DNA of 64,000 nucleotides from Kluyvera genomosp. 3 (lineage in GTDB: Bacteria; Pseudomonadota; Gammaproteobacteria; Enterobacterales; Enterobacteriaceae). The position numbers were made by a program, and so were the translations under genes. The notes under the pieces are model-generated. The model ran no database searches. It saw only the letters and a list, made by a program, of their open reading frames with translations, and was not told where the DNA came from. Location: contig CP022114.1 in the NCBI GenBank assembly GCA_002211745.1, forward strand, positions 3,132,645 to 3,196,644, given 5' to 3'. This document shows positions 39,294 through 51,421 of this stretch, piece after piece (within the stretch, counting starts at the first letter, position 1; every line of letters starts with the position of its first letter).

Positions 39294-41201
39294 TCAGGCG
39301 CCGTTTTTCAACGCTTCCAGATATTCCCATCGTTCAAACGCTTCTTCCAGCGCCTGTTCCGCCTGCGACAGATCGGCCAGCACCTTTTGGGTGTGGTCAT
39401 GCGGTTGGCTGAAGAAGTTTGCGTCAGCAACCTGTGCCTGTAACGCCTCTAATTCCGCTTCCAGCGTTTCCAGTTTCTGCGGCAGTTGCTCCAGCTCGCG
39501 CTGCAGGTTATAGCTTAGTTTGTTACTGGCGCGTTTGACAGTTTCTGCTTTAGCTTGAACCACTTCCGGCGTTTTCTTAATATTCGCCTGTTTTTGCGCC
39601 TGTGACTGCGACTGCTGCCCACGCGCATCGTGATAGCCGCCGACATACTGACCAATGCGCCCTTCACCTTCGAAGATCCAGCACTCGGTAACGGTATTGT
39701 CGACAAACTGACGATCGTGGCTCACCAGCAGCACGGTGCCCTGGTAGCCGTCGATCAGCTCTTCCAGCAGTTCAAGGGTTTCGACATCCAGGTCGTTGGT
39801 CGGTTCATCGAGAATCAACAGGTTACTTGGCTTGAGGAACAGACGCGCCAGCAACAGACGGTTACGCTCGCCGCCAGACAGCGCGCGCACCGGCGTCATC
39901 GCCCGCTTCGGATGGAACAGGAAGTCCTGCAGGTAGCCCAGCACATGGCGCGGCTTACCGTTCACCATCACTTCCTGTTTACCTTCCGCCAGGTTATCCA
40001 TCACCGTACGGTCCGGATCCAGCTCGGCGCGGTGCTGATCGAAGTAGGCGACTTCCAGCTTGGTACCAACGTGAATACGGCCGCTATCGGCCTGCAGTTG
40101 ACCCAGCATCAGCTTTAGCAGCGTGGTTTTACCGCAACCGTTCGCGCCGATTAGCGCAATTTTATCGCCGCGTTGGACCTGGGCGGAGAAATCTTTCACC
40201 AGCACTTTGCCGTCAACCTGATAGTTGACGTCTTCCATTTCAAAGACGATTTTGCCGGAGCGGGAAGCCTCTTCCACCTGCATCTTCGCGCTGCCCATCA
40301 CTTCGCGGCGGGCGCTGCGTTCATTACGCATCGCTTTCAGGGCACGAACGCGGCCCTCGTTACGGGTACGACGCGCCTTAATGCCCTGACGGATCCACAC
40401 TTCTTCCTGCGCCAGCTTGCGATCGAACTCGGCATTTTGCAGCTCTTCAACGCGCAGCGCTTCTTCTTTTTCGATCAGATACTGATCGTAGTTACCTGGA
40501 TAGGTCACCAGCTTGCCGCGATCGAGATCGACAATACGGGTCGCCATATTACGGATAAACGAACGGTCGTGCGAAATGAAGATAATCGTGCCTTTAAAGG
40601 TTTTCAGGAAACCTTCCAGCCAGTCGATGGTTTCGATATCCAGGTGGTTCGTCGGTTCATCGAGCAGCAGCACGCGCGGCGCACTCACCAGCGCGCGGCC
40701 CAGCGCCGCTTTACGCAGCCAGCCGCCCGACAGTGACGCCAGCTCCATATCGGGCTCCAGCCCAAGCTGCGCCAGTACTTCGTTGATACGGTTTTCGAGC
40801 TGCCACAGGCCGTGGTGATCCAGCTGTTCCTGAACCTTTGCCAGCTCCTGCAAATTTTTATCGCTCGGATCGGTGATCACCAGGTGCGAGATATCGTGAT
40901 AGCGTTTGAGGTATTCCGCTTGTTCTTCGATACCTTCGGCAACGAAATCATACACGCTACCCTGCACGTTACGCGGCGGATCCTGCTGCAGACGCGCCAC
41001 GACCAGGTCCTGTTCGTAGACAATACGCCCATCGTCAAGACCCTGCTCACGGTTAAGGATCTTCATCAGCGTCGATTTGCCCGCGCCGTTACGGCCAACC
41101 AGACAGACGCGCTCGTTATCCTCAATGTGCAGCTCGGCGTTGTCGAGAAGCGGCGCGTCGCTGAACGACAGCCAGGCGCCATGCATACTAATTAATGACA
41201 T
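39294..41201 (-). CDS. uup: Uup, ABC-F ATPase
   Basis: An intact 635-residue protein without membrane segments. Two ABC domains are seen: Walker A GRNGAGKST with LSGGW and LLLDEPTNHLDIETI in the first, GANGCGKTT with LSGGERNRLLLARLFL and LILDEPTNDLDVETL in the second. The C-terminus is a DNA-binding coiled coil (LQRELEQLPQKLETLEAELE). ABC-F proteins act on the ribosome E site, and Uup loss raises precise transposon excision. Starts 12 bp after the rlmL stop. Confidence 0.96.
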   Translation of the reverse strand: MSLISMHGAWLSFSDAPLLDNAELHIEDNERVCLVGRNGAGKSTLMKILNREQGLDDGRIVYEQDLVVARLQQDPPRNVQGSVYDFVAEGIEEQAEYLKRYHDISHLVITDPSDKNLQELAKVQEQLDHHGLWQLENRINEVLAQLGLEPDMELASLSGGWLRKAALGRALVSAPRVLLLDEPTNHLDIETIDWLEGFLKTFKGTIIFISHDRSFIRNMATRIVDLDRGKLVTYPGNYDQYLIEKEEALRVEELQNAEFDRKLAQEEVWIRQGIKARRTRNEGRVRALKAMRNERSARREVMGSAKMQVEEASRSGKIVFEMEDVNYQVDGKVLVKDFSAQVQRGDKIALIGANGCGKTTLLKLMLGQLQADSGRIHVGTKLEVAYFDQHRAELDPDRTVMDNLAEGKQEVMVNGKPRHVLGYLQDFLFHPKRAMTPVRALSGGERNRLLLARLFLKPSNLLILDEPTNDLDVETLELLEELIDGYQGTVLLVSHDRQFVDNTVTECWIFEGEGRIGQYVGGYHDARGQQSQSQAQKQANIKKTPEVVQAKAETVKRASNKLSYNLQRELEQLPQKLETLEAELEALQAQVADANFFSQPHDHTQKVLADLSQAEQALEEAFERWEYLEALKNGA

Positions 41202-41213
41202 TCTTTATTCCTT

Positions 41214-43318
41214 TCAGGCTGCGGTAATCAGCCAGCAGTTGTGGATCTGACGGTTACGGGCAAAATCCTGCGACTGTGTTTTCTGGGTAATGTCTTGTGC
41301 TTTCAGTCCCAGTTCTGCCAGGCCGTCGTGGTCCATACGGAAGCCGCGTTTGTTGTTGGAGAACATGATAGTGCCGCCTTTACGCAGCAGACGTTTCAGA
41401 TCCTTCATCAAACGCAGGTGATCGCGCTGGACGTCAAACGCATCTTCCATGCGCTTGGAGTTAGAGAAAGTCGGCGGATCGATAAAGATCACATCAAACT
41501 GTTCGTCGGTATCGCGCAGCCATGCCAGTACGTCCGCCTGCATCAGGCGATGCGCGCGACCGGTCAGGCCGTTCAGACGCAGGTTGCGTTCCGCCCACTC
41601 GAGATAGGTACGCGACATATCCACGGTGGTGGTCGAGCGCGCGCCGCCAAGACCGGCGTGCACGCTGGCGCTACCGGTGTAGGAGAACAGGTTGAGGAAG
41701 TCTTTGCCTTTACTCATCTCGCCGAGCATGCGGCGAGCAATACGGTGATCAAGGAACAGGCCGGTATCCAGATAATCAGTCAGGTTGACCCACAGACGCG
41801 CGTTATATTCGCTCACCTGCATGAAGTCGCCCTTCTCGTTCATCTTCTGATACTGGTTTTTGCCTTTCTGGCGCTCACGGGTTTTCAGTACCAGCTTGTT
41901 CGGCGCGATCCCAGCACCGCGATGGTGGCAGCGATGATATCGAACAGACGCTGACGCGCTTTGTTAGCATCTACGGTTTTCGGCGGCGCATATTCCTGCA
42001 CCACTACCCAGTCGGCGTAGCGGTCAACGGCCACGTTATATTCCGGCAGGTCGGCATCGTACAGGCGATAGCATTCGATGCCCTCCTGTTTGGCCCACTT
42101 TTCAAACTTCTTCAGGTTTTTACGCAGACGGTTGGCATAGTCTTCCGCCAGCGATGCCGGTTTCTCACCCGTCGATTCGGTCAGATGATAGTTTTTCTGC
42201 ACGCAGTCCAGCGGGCCGTTTTTCGCCTTAAACTGGCGTTCGGCACGCAATTGCAGGCAACTGAGCAATTCCGGAGAGGCGCTGAACAGCGACAGGTTCC
42301 AGCCGCCAAACTGGTTTTTCATATTGCGACCAAGCAGGCTGTGCATAGCAATCAACGCCGGTTCGCTTTCCAGACGTTCGCCGTAAGGCGGGTTGCTGAT
42401 AACGGTGCCGTACGGGCCTTTCGGCAGCGGGTTGCTCAGCTGCGCCACGTCTTTCACTTCAAAGGTGATCAGCTCGCCAATTCCGGCGCGACGGGCGTTA
42501 CTGCGCGCCAGTTCAACCACACGGCTATCCACGTCAGAACCAAAGAAACGGGAATCGTAGGCGGCAAGTCCGGCACGTGCGCGGGTCTGCGCGTCAGCCT
42601 TCACTTCTTTCCAGACGGCGTCGTCGTGCTGTGCCCAGCCGCTAAAGCCCCAGTGGCCGCGATGCAGCCCCGGCGCGCGATCGGTTGCCCACATCGCCGC
42701 TTCAATCAGCAGCGTACCGGAACCACACATTGGATCGAGCAGCGGCGTCCCCGGCACCCAGCCAGAGCGCATCACGATAGCCGCCGCGAGGTTTTCTTTG
42801 ATTGGCGCCATACCGGTACGATCGCGGTAGCCGCGAAGGTGCAGACCTTCGCCGCTCAGATCGAGAGAAATATAGGCGGTCTCTTTATTGAGGCGCACGT
42901 TAATACGCAGATCCGGATTGTCGCGATCGACGTTCGGACGCGGTAGATTTTTGCGCGTAAAGGCATCAACGATTGCATCTTTTACCTTCAACGCACCGTA
43001 CTGACTGTTACGAATGCTATCGTTCAGGCCGCCGAAGCTGACCGCGAAGGTGGCATCCGGGGTGAAGATAGAGGTCCAGTCAATAGCCTGTACGCCAAGA
43101 TACAGATCGAGATCGCTCCAGACGCTACATTCTCCCAGTGGCATCATGATGCGCGACGCCAGACGGCTCCACATCAGGCTTTTGTACAGAAGCTGCGTGT
43201 CGCCCTGGAAATGGACGCCGCCCTGGGCAATCTGGCACTCTTGGGCGCCCAGGCCTTCCAGTTCAGTTTTTAACAGCTCTTCCAGCCCACGGGCCGTACT
43301 GGCAAACAGAGAATTCAT
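41214..43318 (-). CDS. rlmL: RlmL (RlmKL), bifunctional 23S rRNA methyltransferase; one frame break
   Basis: About 702 residues after repair near 41875. The N-terminal half holds a THUMP domain ([20 protein letters not shown]) and the RlmL methyltransferase ([13 protein letters not shown] and [11 protein letters not shown]) that makes m2G2445. The C-terminal half is RlmK ([20 protein letters not shown] and [18 protein letters not shown]), which makes m7G2069. The fused form is normal for gammaproteobacteria. The single break falls in the linker between the two, so the fusion could look like two genes in an uncorrected annotation. Confidence 0.95.
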
Positions 43319-43416
43319 ATCGTCACTTTTACTCGCAGAAAATTGTTGCGCATTATAGCCAATCTGCGCCCCATGTCATAAAGTTAAAGGCTTATTTTCG
43401 ACTCAGGGACAGCGTT

Positions 43417-44524
43417 GTGGCTACATTATCGCGGCTTTTTATACATCCGGTGAAATCCATGCGGGGAATCGGGCTCACGCATGCCTTTGCCGATATTAGC
43501 GGGCTGGCATTTGACCGCATTTTTATGATCACCGAACCCGATGGCACCTTTATTACCGCCCGACAATTCCCGGCAATGGTGCGCTTTACCCCGGCGGTGC
43601 TGCACGATGGGTTACATCTTACCGCGCCCGACGGCAGCAGCGCGCTGGTGCGCTTCGCTGATTTCACCGGCCAGCCTTCGCCGACCGAAGTATGGGGCAA
43701 CCATTTTACCTCGCGTATTGCGCCGGATGCCATTAATCAGTGGCTGTCGCCGTTCTTTAAACGCGACGTTCAACTGCGATGGCTCGGTGCTGACCTCACG
43801 CGTCGCGTTAAACGCCACGATGCGGTGCCGCTCTCCTTCGCCGATGGTTTTCCGTTCCTGTTGGTTAACGAAGCTTCGTTACGCGACCTGCAACAACGCT
43901 GCAAAGCCAGCGTGCAAATGGAACAGTTCCGCCCGAACCTGGTGGTGACCGGCGTTGAAGCCTGGGCTGAAGATAGCTGGAAAACCATCCGCATTGGCGA
44001 CGTCGTTTTTGACGTGGTGAAACCGTGCAGCCGCTGTATTTTTACCACCATCAGTCCGGAAAAAGGGCAAAAACACCCGCCGGAGAACCGCTAAATACCT
44101 TGCAGTCGTTCCGTACCGATCCAGCCACCGGCGACGTCGACTTCGGGCAGAATTTAATTGCCCGCAACAGCGGCGTGGTGCGCGTGGGGATGAAGTGGAA
44201 ATCCTCACCACCGGGCCCGCAAAAGTCTATACCGCCGGGCAAACCGACGATGCCGTCGCGCCGCAGGCTCAGCAAAATGCGTTGGTGGATATCGAGTGGG
44301 AGGGAAAAACCTTCAGCGGGAATAATCAGCAAATTTTACTGGAGCAGCTTGAACAGCAGGGTATTCGCGTGCCCTACTCCTGCCGCGCTGGCCTGTGCGG
44401 CAGCTGCCACGTGACGCTGGTCGAAGGGGAAGTGAATCCATTGAAGAAAAGCGCGGTAGGCACCGACGGCACCATTTTGAGCTGTAGCTGTGTTCCCAAA
44501 ACGGCGCTAAAACTGAGCCGTTAA
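43417..44524 (+). CDS. ycbX: YcbX, MOSC-ferredoxin molybdenum enzyme for N-hydroxylated compounds; frame breaks near 44085 and 44195
   Basis: About 369 residues. The N-terminal MOSC beta-barrel ([20 protein letters not shown]) is followed by the MOSC domain with [13 protein letters not shown] and the Mo-binding KPCSRC (Cys). The C-terminal 2Fe-2S ferredoxin has [20 protein letters not shown] and CSC. It reduces N-hydroxylated bases such as 6-N-hydroxylaminopurine, using CysJ electrons. The start is GTG at 43417, giving MATLSRL as in E. coli (ATG there). The stop overlaps the convergent zapC stop. Confidence 0.94.
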
Positions 44525-45063
44525 ACCGCCTGCTCCAGGCTGTAGCCGTCCAGCCCCGGCTGCGGTTGCAGCCTGTCGTTCATAATTTTGATCGGGTCGC
44601 CGAGTTGCATCGTGCGCCCGGCCAGAACCAGCCCAGGCTGCGCCAGCAAACAGAGCGCAGCGTTTTCACCCGGTTCAACGACCAGCAGATTAACCTGACT
44701 GTCGTCATCGCTCAGCCAGACGCTGGCCGCATCGCCGGTCACCGGTACCCAACCATTATCATGGGCGCGGAAGTGCCAGCTTTTCGGCATTTGGGGTTTC
44801 AGGAAACGAATCGCTACCAGGGCGTTAAGAATCAACTCGGCGCGATGTTCTTTAGACAACAGCAGATCGCGACATTTTTCTTCAAAAGAGAAATAGAGTG
44901 CGGCGTCATCAACGCAAAATCCGGTGGGTTCAAAAGCATCGGGAGTTAACATACGGCGAGCAAAACGCGAGCGAAACAACATGCCGTTGGCTAAATCGAG
45001 CATCATGCGATCGTGCTCTTCATCATAATACCAGCGCCAGTTATCATCAGGTTTAATTCGCAT
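44521..45063 (-). CDS. zapC: ZapC, FtsZ-bundling cell-division protein
   Basis: An intact 180-residue protein, starting [20 protein letters not shown] at 45063 and including [20 protein letters not shown]. ZapC binds FtsZ filaments and stabilises the Z ring. It is found between ycbX and pyrD as in E. coli. The spacer from 45064 to pyrD at 45228 holds no gene. Confidence 0.94.
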   Translation of the reverse strand: MRIKPDDNWRWYYDEEHDRMMLDLANGMLFRSRFARRMLTPDAFEPTGFCVDDAALYFSFEEKCRDLLLSKEHRAELILNALVAIRFLKPQMPKSWHFRAHDNGWVPVTGDAASVWLSDDDSQVNLLVVEPGENAALCLLAQPGLVLAGRTMQLGDPIKIMNDRLQPQPGLDGYSLEQAV

Positions 45064-45227
45064 TTTTCTCCCCATCATTTTTGCATCCCGTGCAGCGTTT
45101 GTTCTTCCATTGCGTTAATTGTCGCCCTAAATAATAAAAGACCAATATGTCTAAATAAGCAACAATAAGGAAATATAAAGCAACCAGGGCTGGAAATAAA
45201 GCCTGGATCACATTACTGGGAAAAAGA

Positions 45228-46236
45228 CTAGATGTGGGTGACGATTTCTTTAATCAGCGGTGGGCCTTTAAAAATAAAGCCGGAATAAATCTGCACCAGT
45301 GACGCGCCAGCCGCCATCTTCTCGCGGGCCGCTATCACCGAGTCGATACCGCCAACACCAATAATAGGTAACTGACCTTTTAATTCGGCGGACAGCATAC
45401 GAATAATTTCGGTGCTTTTTAATTGTAATGGACGACCGCTTAAACCACCGGTTTCATCACAATGTTTCATCCCTGAACCAGAGAACGATCCAATGTGGTA
45501 TTGGTGGCAATTACCCCATCAATATTATGGCGAACTAAACTGTCGGCCACCTGGATCAACTCTTCATGAGAAAGATCCGGCGCGATCTTCACCGCCACAG
45601 GAACATATTTATGATGTTTTTCCTGCAACTCAGATTGTTTATTTTTAATACCGGAAAGCAGATCGTCGAGCGCGTCGCCATATTGTAGCGTGCGCAGGCC
45701 TGGGGTATTTGGCGATGAAATATTAATCGCAATATAACCGCGTAGGCATAGATTTTTTCCATACAAATCAGATAGTCATCTTTGCCGTGCTCAACAGGGG
45801 TATCTTTATTCTTACCGATATTAATACCCAGAATACCGTCGAAATGCGCTTTTTTAACGTTTTCTACCAGGTTATCTACGCCGTGGTTATTGAAGCCCAT
45901 ACGGTTAATCAGACCTTCGGCGTCAACGAGGCGGAACAGACGCGGCTTATCGTTACCCGGCTGCGGACGCGGCGTCACGGTACCGATCTCGATCGAACCA
46001 AATCCCATAGCGCCTAAGGCATCAATACATTCACCATCTTTATCCAGACCTGCCGCCAAACCCAGAGGGTTTTTGAACGTCAGCCCCATGCAGGTAACCG
46101 GCTTTTCCGGCACTTTCTGACGCACAAGCGCTTCCAGCGGCGTACCGGTGACTCGGCGTAATTGTTGAAACGTTAATTCATGAGCGCGCTCTGGATCGAG
46201 CTGAAAAAGTGCTTTACGAACGAAGGGATAGTACAT
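45228..46236 (-). CDS. pyrD: PyrD, dihydroorotate dehydrogenase (quinone); two frame breaks
   Basis: About 336 residues after repair near 45482 and 45748, both in G-runs (QG-MKH and YAG-YIA). It oxidises dihydroorotate to orotate with FMN and passes electrons to quinone at the inner membrane. The amphipathic N-terminus ([20 protein letters not shown]) is the membrane-binding part of class 2 enzymes. Seen are [15 protein letters not shown], the active-site [12 protein letters not shown] (Ser) and IGVGGIDS. Starts at 46236 with GGAGAG upstream. Confidence 0.95.
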
Positions 46237-46486
46237 GAACTCTCCTGGATTCCCGGTGTGCAAACCGGGGCGTATTATGTGCGATCTCGCACAGAAAGGG
46301 AATTGACCTGCGGCAAAAAAAGCGCAATCGTTTTCCTTCTCTCCTTTATATACCTTCCCCGCCATATGCATTTTCCGGTAATCCTACGTCGGAAAAAGTA
46401 TTTCGCGCACCTGACGACCTTTGAGACACTGAGGCAAATGTTATCAATTTTAAATTAATATGTATTTTTAGTTATAAGGAGTGAAC

Positions 46487-47062
46487 ATGCGCGTCATTAC
46501 TTTAGCCGGCAGCCCGCGTTTCCCCTCTCGTTCCAGCGCTCTGCTGGAGTATGCTCGTGAGAAACTTTCCGCGGCGGATGTGGAAGTGTTCCATTGGCAT
46601 TTGCAGAATTTTGCGCCGGAGGATCTTTTCCACGCGCGTTTCGACAGTCCAGCACTGCAAACGCTGACCGAGCAACTGGTTCATGCCGATGGTTTAATCA
46701 TCGCCACGCCGGTGTATAAGGCCTCTTTCGCCGGTGCGTTAAAAGCGCTGCTCGATTTACTGCCGGAGCGTGCGCTGGAAGGAAAAGTGGTTTTACCCCT
46801 GGCGACCGGCGGCACCGTCGCCCATATGTTGGCGGTCGATTATGCCCTTAAGCCGGTTCTTAATGCGCTGAAAGCACAAGAGATTTTGCAGGGTGTGTTT
46901 GCCGATGACAGCCAGGTCACCGATTATCAACATAAGCCGCAGTTCAGCCCAAATCTGCACACGCGTCTGGACAGCGCGCTGGAGACCTTCTGGCAGGCAT
47001 TACACCGGCGAGACATCCAGGTTCCCACGTTAAGCGCAGCACGACAGACCGCGCATGTTTGA
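46487..47062 (+). CDS. ssuE: SsuE, NADPH:FMN reductase, without the rest of the ssu operon
   Basis: An intact 191-residue flavodoxin-like enzyme: [20 protein letters not shown] with the flavin-phosphate loop, [20 protein letters not shown], and [20 protein letters not shown]. In E. coli it gives FMNH2 to the alkanesulfonate monooxygenase SsuD. Here ssuADCB do not follow; a terminator and then pepN do. I chose the ATG at 46487 with AAGGAG seven bases upstream. It may now supply reduced flavin to another monooxygenase elsewhere. Confidence 0.93.
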   Translation: MRVITLAGSPRFPSRSSALLEYAREKLSAADVEVFHWHLQNFAPEDLFHARFDSPALQTLTEQLVHADGLIIATPVYKASFAGALKALLDLLPERALEGKVVLPLATGGTVAHMLAVDYALKPVLNALKAQEILQGVFADDSQVTDYQHKPQFSPNLHTRLDSALETFWQALHRRDIQVPTLSAARQTAHV

Positions 47063-47063
47063 T

Positions 47064-47101
47064 AAAAAAAACGCCGCAGGGAAAATCCCGCGGCGTTTTT
47101 G
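47064..47101 (+). terminator. ssuE terminator
   Basis: AAAAACGCCGCAGGG and CCCGCGGCGTTTTT pair around AAAAT with one mismatch and end in a T-run. It begins right at the ssuE stop, so nothing is co-transcribed after ssuE. Confidence 0.9.
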
Positions 47102-47140
47102 TTTACATCAAGTTAGCCCGCAACGGCGGGGAAACCACAT

Positions 47141-47175
47141 ATGCCCGGAGTCGGCATAAACGCCTCGTCCGGGTG
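47141..47175. repeat. REP-like palindromic element
   Basis: ATGCCCGGAGTCGGCATAAA followed by CGCCTCGTCCGGG resembles the enterobacterial REP/BIME unit (GCCGGAT-GGCGTAAACGCC-TCCGGC). It lies between the convergent ssuE and pepN 3' ends, the usual place for REP units. Confidence 0.7.
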
Positions 47176-47179
47176 ACGA

Positions 47180-49789
47180 TCAGGCTAATGCTTTAGCAAT
47201 CTTCTCGTACAGATCTCCGGAGAGATTCTCCAGCCCTTCAACTGCTCCAGCGCAGAACGCATCAGCGCCTGACGTTTTGCATCATAGCGTTTCAGGCGGA
47301 TCAGCGGCTCAATCAGACGCGAGGCTACCTGTGGGTTTTTGCTGTTCAGTTCGGTCAACATTTCAACCAGGAACTGATAACCGCTGCCATCTTCCGCATG
47401 GAACGCCGCCGGGTTGCTGCCGGCAAAGGCGCCAATGAGCGAGCGAATGCGGTTCGGGTTATTCATGCTGAATGAGCGATGGTTCAACAGCTTACGCACT
47501 GTCGCCAGCACGTCATCTGCCGGACTGGTCGCTTGCAGAATCAGCCATTTATCCATCACCAGACCATCCTGATGCCACTTGTCGTCGTACTCCTGCATCA
47601 GCGCGTCACGGCACGGTAGCTCCGCCGCGACGGCTGCAGACAGTGCGGCCAGCGCATCGGTCATGTTGTCGGCGTTACGGTATTGCTCGCTCACCAGCTT
47701 GTTACCCAGCTCGCGATCGCCAAACGCCAGATAGCGCAGGCAGGTATTGCGCAGCGCGCGCTTGCCGATGTCCGCATGCTCAACGCGATAGCTGTCGAGT
47801 TTATTGGCGTTGTACACCGCCAGACACTCGTCCGCCAGCTCGGTAGCCAGCGTGCGGGTCAGCGCTTCGCGCACTGCGGCAATGGCGATCGGATCAATGA
47901 TCTCAAACAGTTCAGCAATTTCGCTGGCGGATGGCAGAGTCAGAATTTCCGCGGCCAGCGCCGGATCAATCTTCTCATCCAGCAGAATAGCGCGGAACGC
48001 GTCGGCCACGTGAATCGGTAGCGACAGCGGTTGACCCTGCTGATGACGAGCCACGTTCAGCTTAATGTAGGTTGCCAGCAGGCTTTGCGCGGCGTCCCAA
48101 CGAGAGAAATCATTACGCGCATGGCGCATCAGGAAGGTGAGTTGCTGATCGCTCCATTTATATTCCAGCTTCACCGGCGCGGAAAATTCACGCAGCAGCG
48201 ACGGCACCGGCTGGAAGTAAACGTTATCGAACACAAACGTCTGCTCGGCCTGGGTCACATTCAGCACGTGATGCACCGGATGGCCATCTTTCTGCAGTGG
48301 GATCACTTTACCTTCGTTATCGTACAGTTCGATATCGAACGGAATGTGCAGCGGGTATTTCTCCTCCTGCTCGGCCGTGGCTGGCGTACGCTGGCGGATG
48401 GTTAAGGTGTACTGCTCGGTTTCCGGATTGTAGTCGTCGTGCACGCTGACAATCGGCGTACCGGCCTGGCTGTACCAGCGGCGGAAATGAGAGAGGTCGA
48501 TGTTGGAAGCATCTTCCATCGCCTGAACGAAGTCGTCACAGGTAGCGGCGCTACCATCGTGGCGCTCAAAGTACAGCTGCATCCCTTTCTGGAAGTTCTC
48601 TTCGCCCAGCAGCGTGTGCAGCATACGAATGACTTCCGCCCTTTCTCATACACCGTCAGGGTATAGAAGTTATTCATTTCAATAACTTTGTCCGGACGGA
48701 TTGGGTGCGCCATCGGACTCGCGTCTTCAGCAAACTGCAAACCGCGCATGGTGCGCACATTGCTGATGCGGTTAACCGCGCGGGAACCCAGGTCGGAGCT
48801 GAATTCCTGATCGCGGAACACGGTCAGTCCTTCTTTCAGGCTTAACTGGAACCAGTCGCGGCAGGTCACGCGGTTGCCGGTCCAGTTATGGAAATATTCA
48901 TGACCAATGACGCGTTCAATATCGAGATAATCTTTATCCGTCGCGGTATCGGTACGCGCCAGCACATATTTGGAGTTAAAGACGTTCAGCCCTTTATTCT
49001 CCATCGCCCCATATTAAAGAAGTCGACGGCAACGATCATATAGATGTCGAGGTCGTATTCGAGACCAAAGCGCTCTTCATCCCACTTCATGGAATTTTTC
49101 AGCGAGGTCATTGCCCACGGCGCGCGGTCGAGGTTGCCACGGTCAACGAACAGTTCCAGCGCCACTTCGCGCCCGGAACGGGTTTTGAAGGTATCGCGCA
49201 GCACGTCGAAATCGCCCGCCACCAGCGCAAACAGGTAGCACGGCTTCGGGAACGGATCCTGCCACTGTACCCAGTGACGCCCGTTATCCAGCTCGCCTTC
49301 GGCAATACGGTTGCCGTTGGACAGCAGGAACGGATATTTGCTCTTATCGGCGGTAATTTTAGTGGTAAAACGCGCCAGCACGTCCGGGCGGTCGAGATAC
49401 CAGGTAATATGGCGGAAGCCTTCAGCCTCACATTGAGTACACAGCGCTTCACCAGATTGATACAACCCTTCCAGCGCAGTATTCGCCGCCGGGCTGATTT
49501 CATTGACAATCTTCAGCGTAAAACGCTCAGGCAGGCCAGAGATGACCAGCTGGTTATCTTCTTCTTTATAGTCGGCCCACGGCGCACCGTTCACATGAAT
49601 GGAGACCAGCGTGAGGTCCTCACCGTTCAGGCGTAACGGCACATCAGACGCTGCGTGACGGGAAACCTGGCTTTCCGCGGTCACAACGGTTTTTGCGGCA
49701 TCCAGGTCAAAGGCCAGGTCGATATCACTAATCAGGTAGTCCGGCGCACGGTAATCGTGGCGGTACTTGGCTTGGGGCTGTTGTGTCAT
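47180..49789 (-). CDS. pepN: PepN, aminopeptidase N; three frame breaks
   Basis: About 870 residues after repair near 47235, 48640 and 49008. It is the main broad-specificity aminopeptidase of the cell (M1 zinc family). The exopeptidase motif GAMEN is hidden by a missing G near 49008 (FFNMG-AMENKG). The zinc site [20 protein letters not shown] is intact, and the downstream Glu is in [16 protein letters not shown]. Repaired, the C-terminus reads [14 protein letters not shown] with stop at 47180. Divergent from pncB across a 263-bp spacer. Confidence 0.95.
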
Positions 49790-50052
49790 AAAAAACCTTT
49801 AGCATCTTTTGTAAATGTCACCTCCAGTCTATTCCTGTTGTGTTAAACGCGCTATGCAGAATCTTCATCTTTTCCAGTCAAATAGGGAAAATAGATACAT
49901 TTACGCAACATGCCGCACAAAACGCCGGAGTGGCGCTTCGTGCCATAACGTGTGATCGGGGTTCAATAAATCGTTAAACAAGGTATACTCCAGCCATTCT
50001 CCCTGTTGTTTATTGTACTAAACGCTCCTGTGAGAGGATGCTACTGCGCACC

Positions 50053-51254
50053 ATGACACAATTCGCTTCTCCTGTTCTGCACTCGTTGCTGGATACAGAT
50101 GCCTACAAACTGCATATGCAGCAGGCCGTTTTCCACCACTACTACGACGTTAACGTCGCGGCGGAATTCCGCTGCCGTGGTGACGATCTGCTGGGCATTT
50201 ATGCTGACGCCATTCGCGAACAAGTCGAAGCCATGCGTTCACTCACCCTGCGTGATGATGAATACCACTGGCTGTCCGGTCTGCCTTTCTTTAAGCAGGA
50301 CTACCTGAACTGGCTGCGTGATTTCCGCTACGATCCACAACAGGTCACCGTAACAAACGATAACGGTAAGCTGAATATCCGCCTTGAAGGTCCGTGGCGT
50401 GAAGTCATCATGTGGGAAGTGCCGCTGCTGGCGGTGATCAGCGAACTGGTTCACCGCTACCGTTCGCCGGAAAACGGGGTGTCGCAGGCGCTGGAAATGC
50501 TGGAACAGAAGCTATCCGACTTTAATCAGTTGACGACTGACCTGGATATGTCCGCTTTCAAACTGATGGACTTCGGCACCCGTCGCCGCTTTTCTCGCGA
50601 GGTTCAGGAAGCCATTGTCAGTCGTCTCCGTCAGGAGCCGTGGTTTGTTGGCACCAGCAACTACGATCTGGCGCGCCGCCTGACCCTAACGCCCATGGGC
50701 ACCCAGGCACACGAGTGGTTCCAGGCGCATCAGCAAATCAGCCCGGATCTGGCGACCAGCCAGCGTGCGGCGTTGGCCGCCTGGCTGGAAGAATACCCGG
50801 ACCGACTCGGCATCGCACTGACCGACTGCATCACCATGGATGCGTTCCTGCGCGACTTCGGCCCGGAATTCGCCACCCGTTATCAGGGTCTGCGCCACGA
50901 CTCCGGCGACCCGTTTGAGTGGGGCGAGAAGGCGATCAAACATTATCAAAAGCTCGGTATCGACCCGCGCGAGAAAGTGCTGGTGTTTTCCGACAATCTC
51001 GATCTGCCGAAAGCCGTTGAGCTGTACCGCCACTTTTCACCGCGCATCAATCTCAGCTTTGGTATTGGCACGCGTTTAACCTGCGATATCCACAGGTTAA
51101 ACCGCTCAATATCGTTATCAAGCTGGTTGAGTGCAACGGCAAACCGGTGGCGAAACTCTCCGACAGCCCGGGGAAAACCATTTGCCACGATAAAGCATTT
51201 GTTCGCGCATTACGTAAAGCATTTGATCTCCCGCAGATCAAAAAGGCCAGTTAA
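50053..51254 (+). CDS. pncB: PncB, nicotinate phosphoribosyltransferase; one frame break
   Basis: About 400 residues after repair in the C-run near 51090 (CDIP-QVKPLN). It makes nicotinate mononucleotide from nicotinate and PRPP, coupled to ATP, in NAD salvage. Seen are [51 protein letters not shown], the catalytic-region GTQAHEW (His) and [21 protein letters not shown] 50053 ([13 protein letters not shown]) matches the family; an in-frame start 15 bp upstream is unlikely. Confidence 0.95.
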
Positions 51255-51260
51255 TCACCA

Positions 51261-51291
51261 GAGGGAGCCCAGGCGGCTCCCTTCTTCTTTA
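51261..51291 (+). terminator. pncB terminator
   Basis: GGGAGCC and GGCTCCC pair around CAGGC and are followed by TTCTTCTTTATTT. Confidence 0.8.
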
Positions 51292-51421
51292 TTTATTTCT
51301 TAAAACACCCCTTCCTTATGCGAATTCTACTTGTCTGATGGAAGATGACAGGTAACATAGATATCCCCCGCCGTTCCGGGAAAAACGATTTTTTTATTGG
51401 ACTACGAATAGAGAGACTATT

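Noticed and set aside
41214-43318. Separate rlmK and rlmL genes
   Set aside because: Gammaproteobacteria encode a fused protein; the split is one missing base in the linker.
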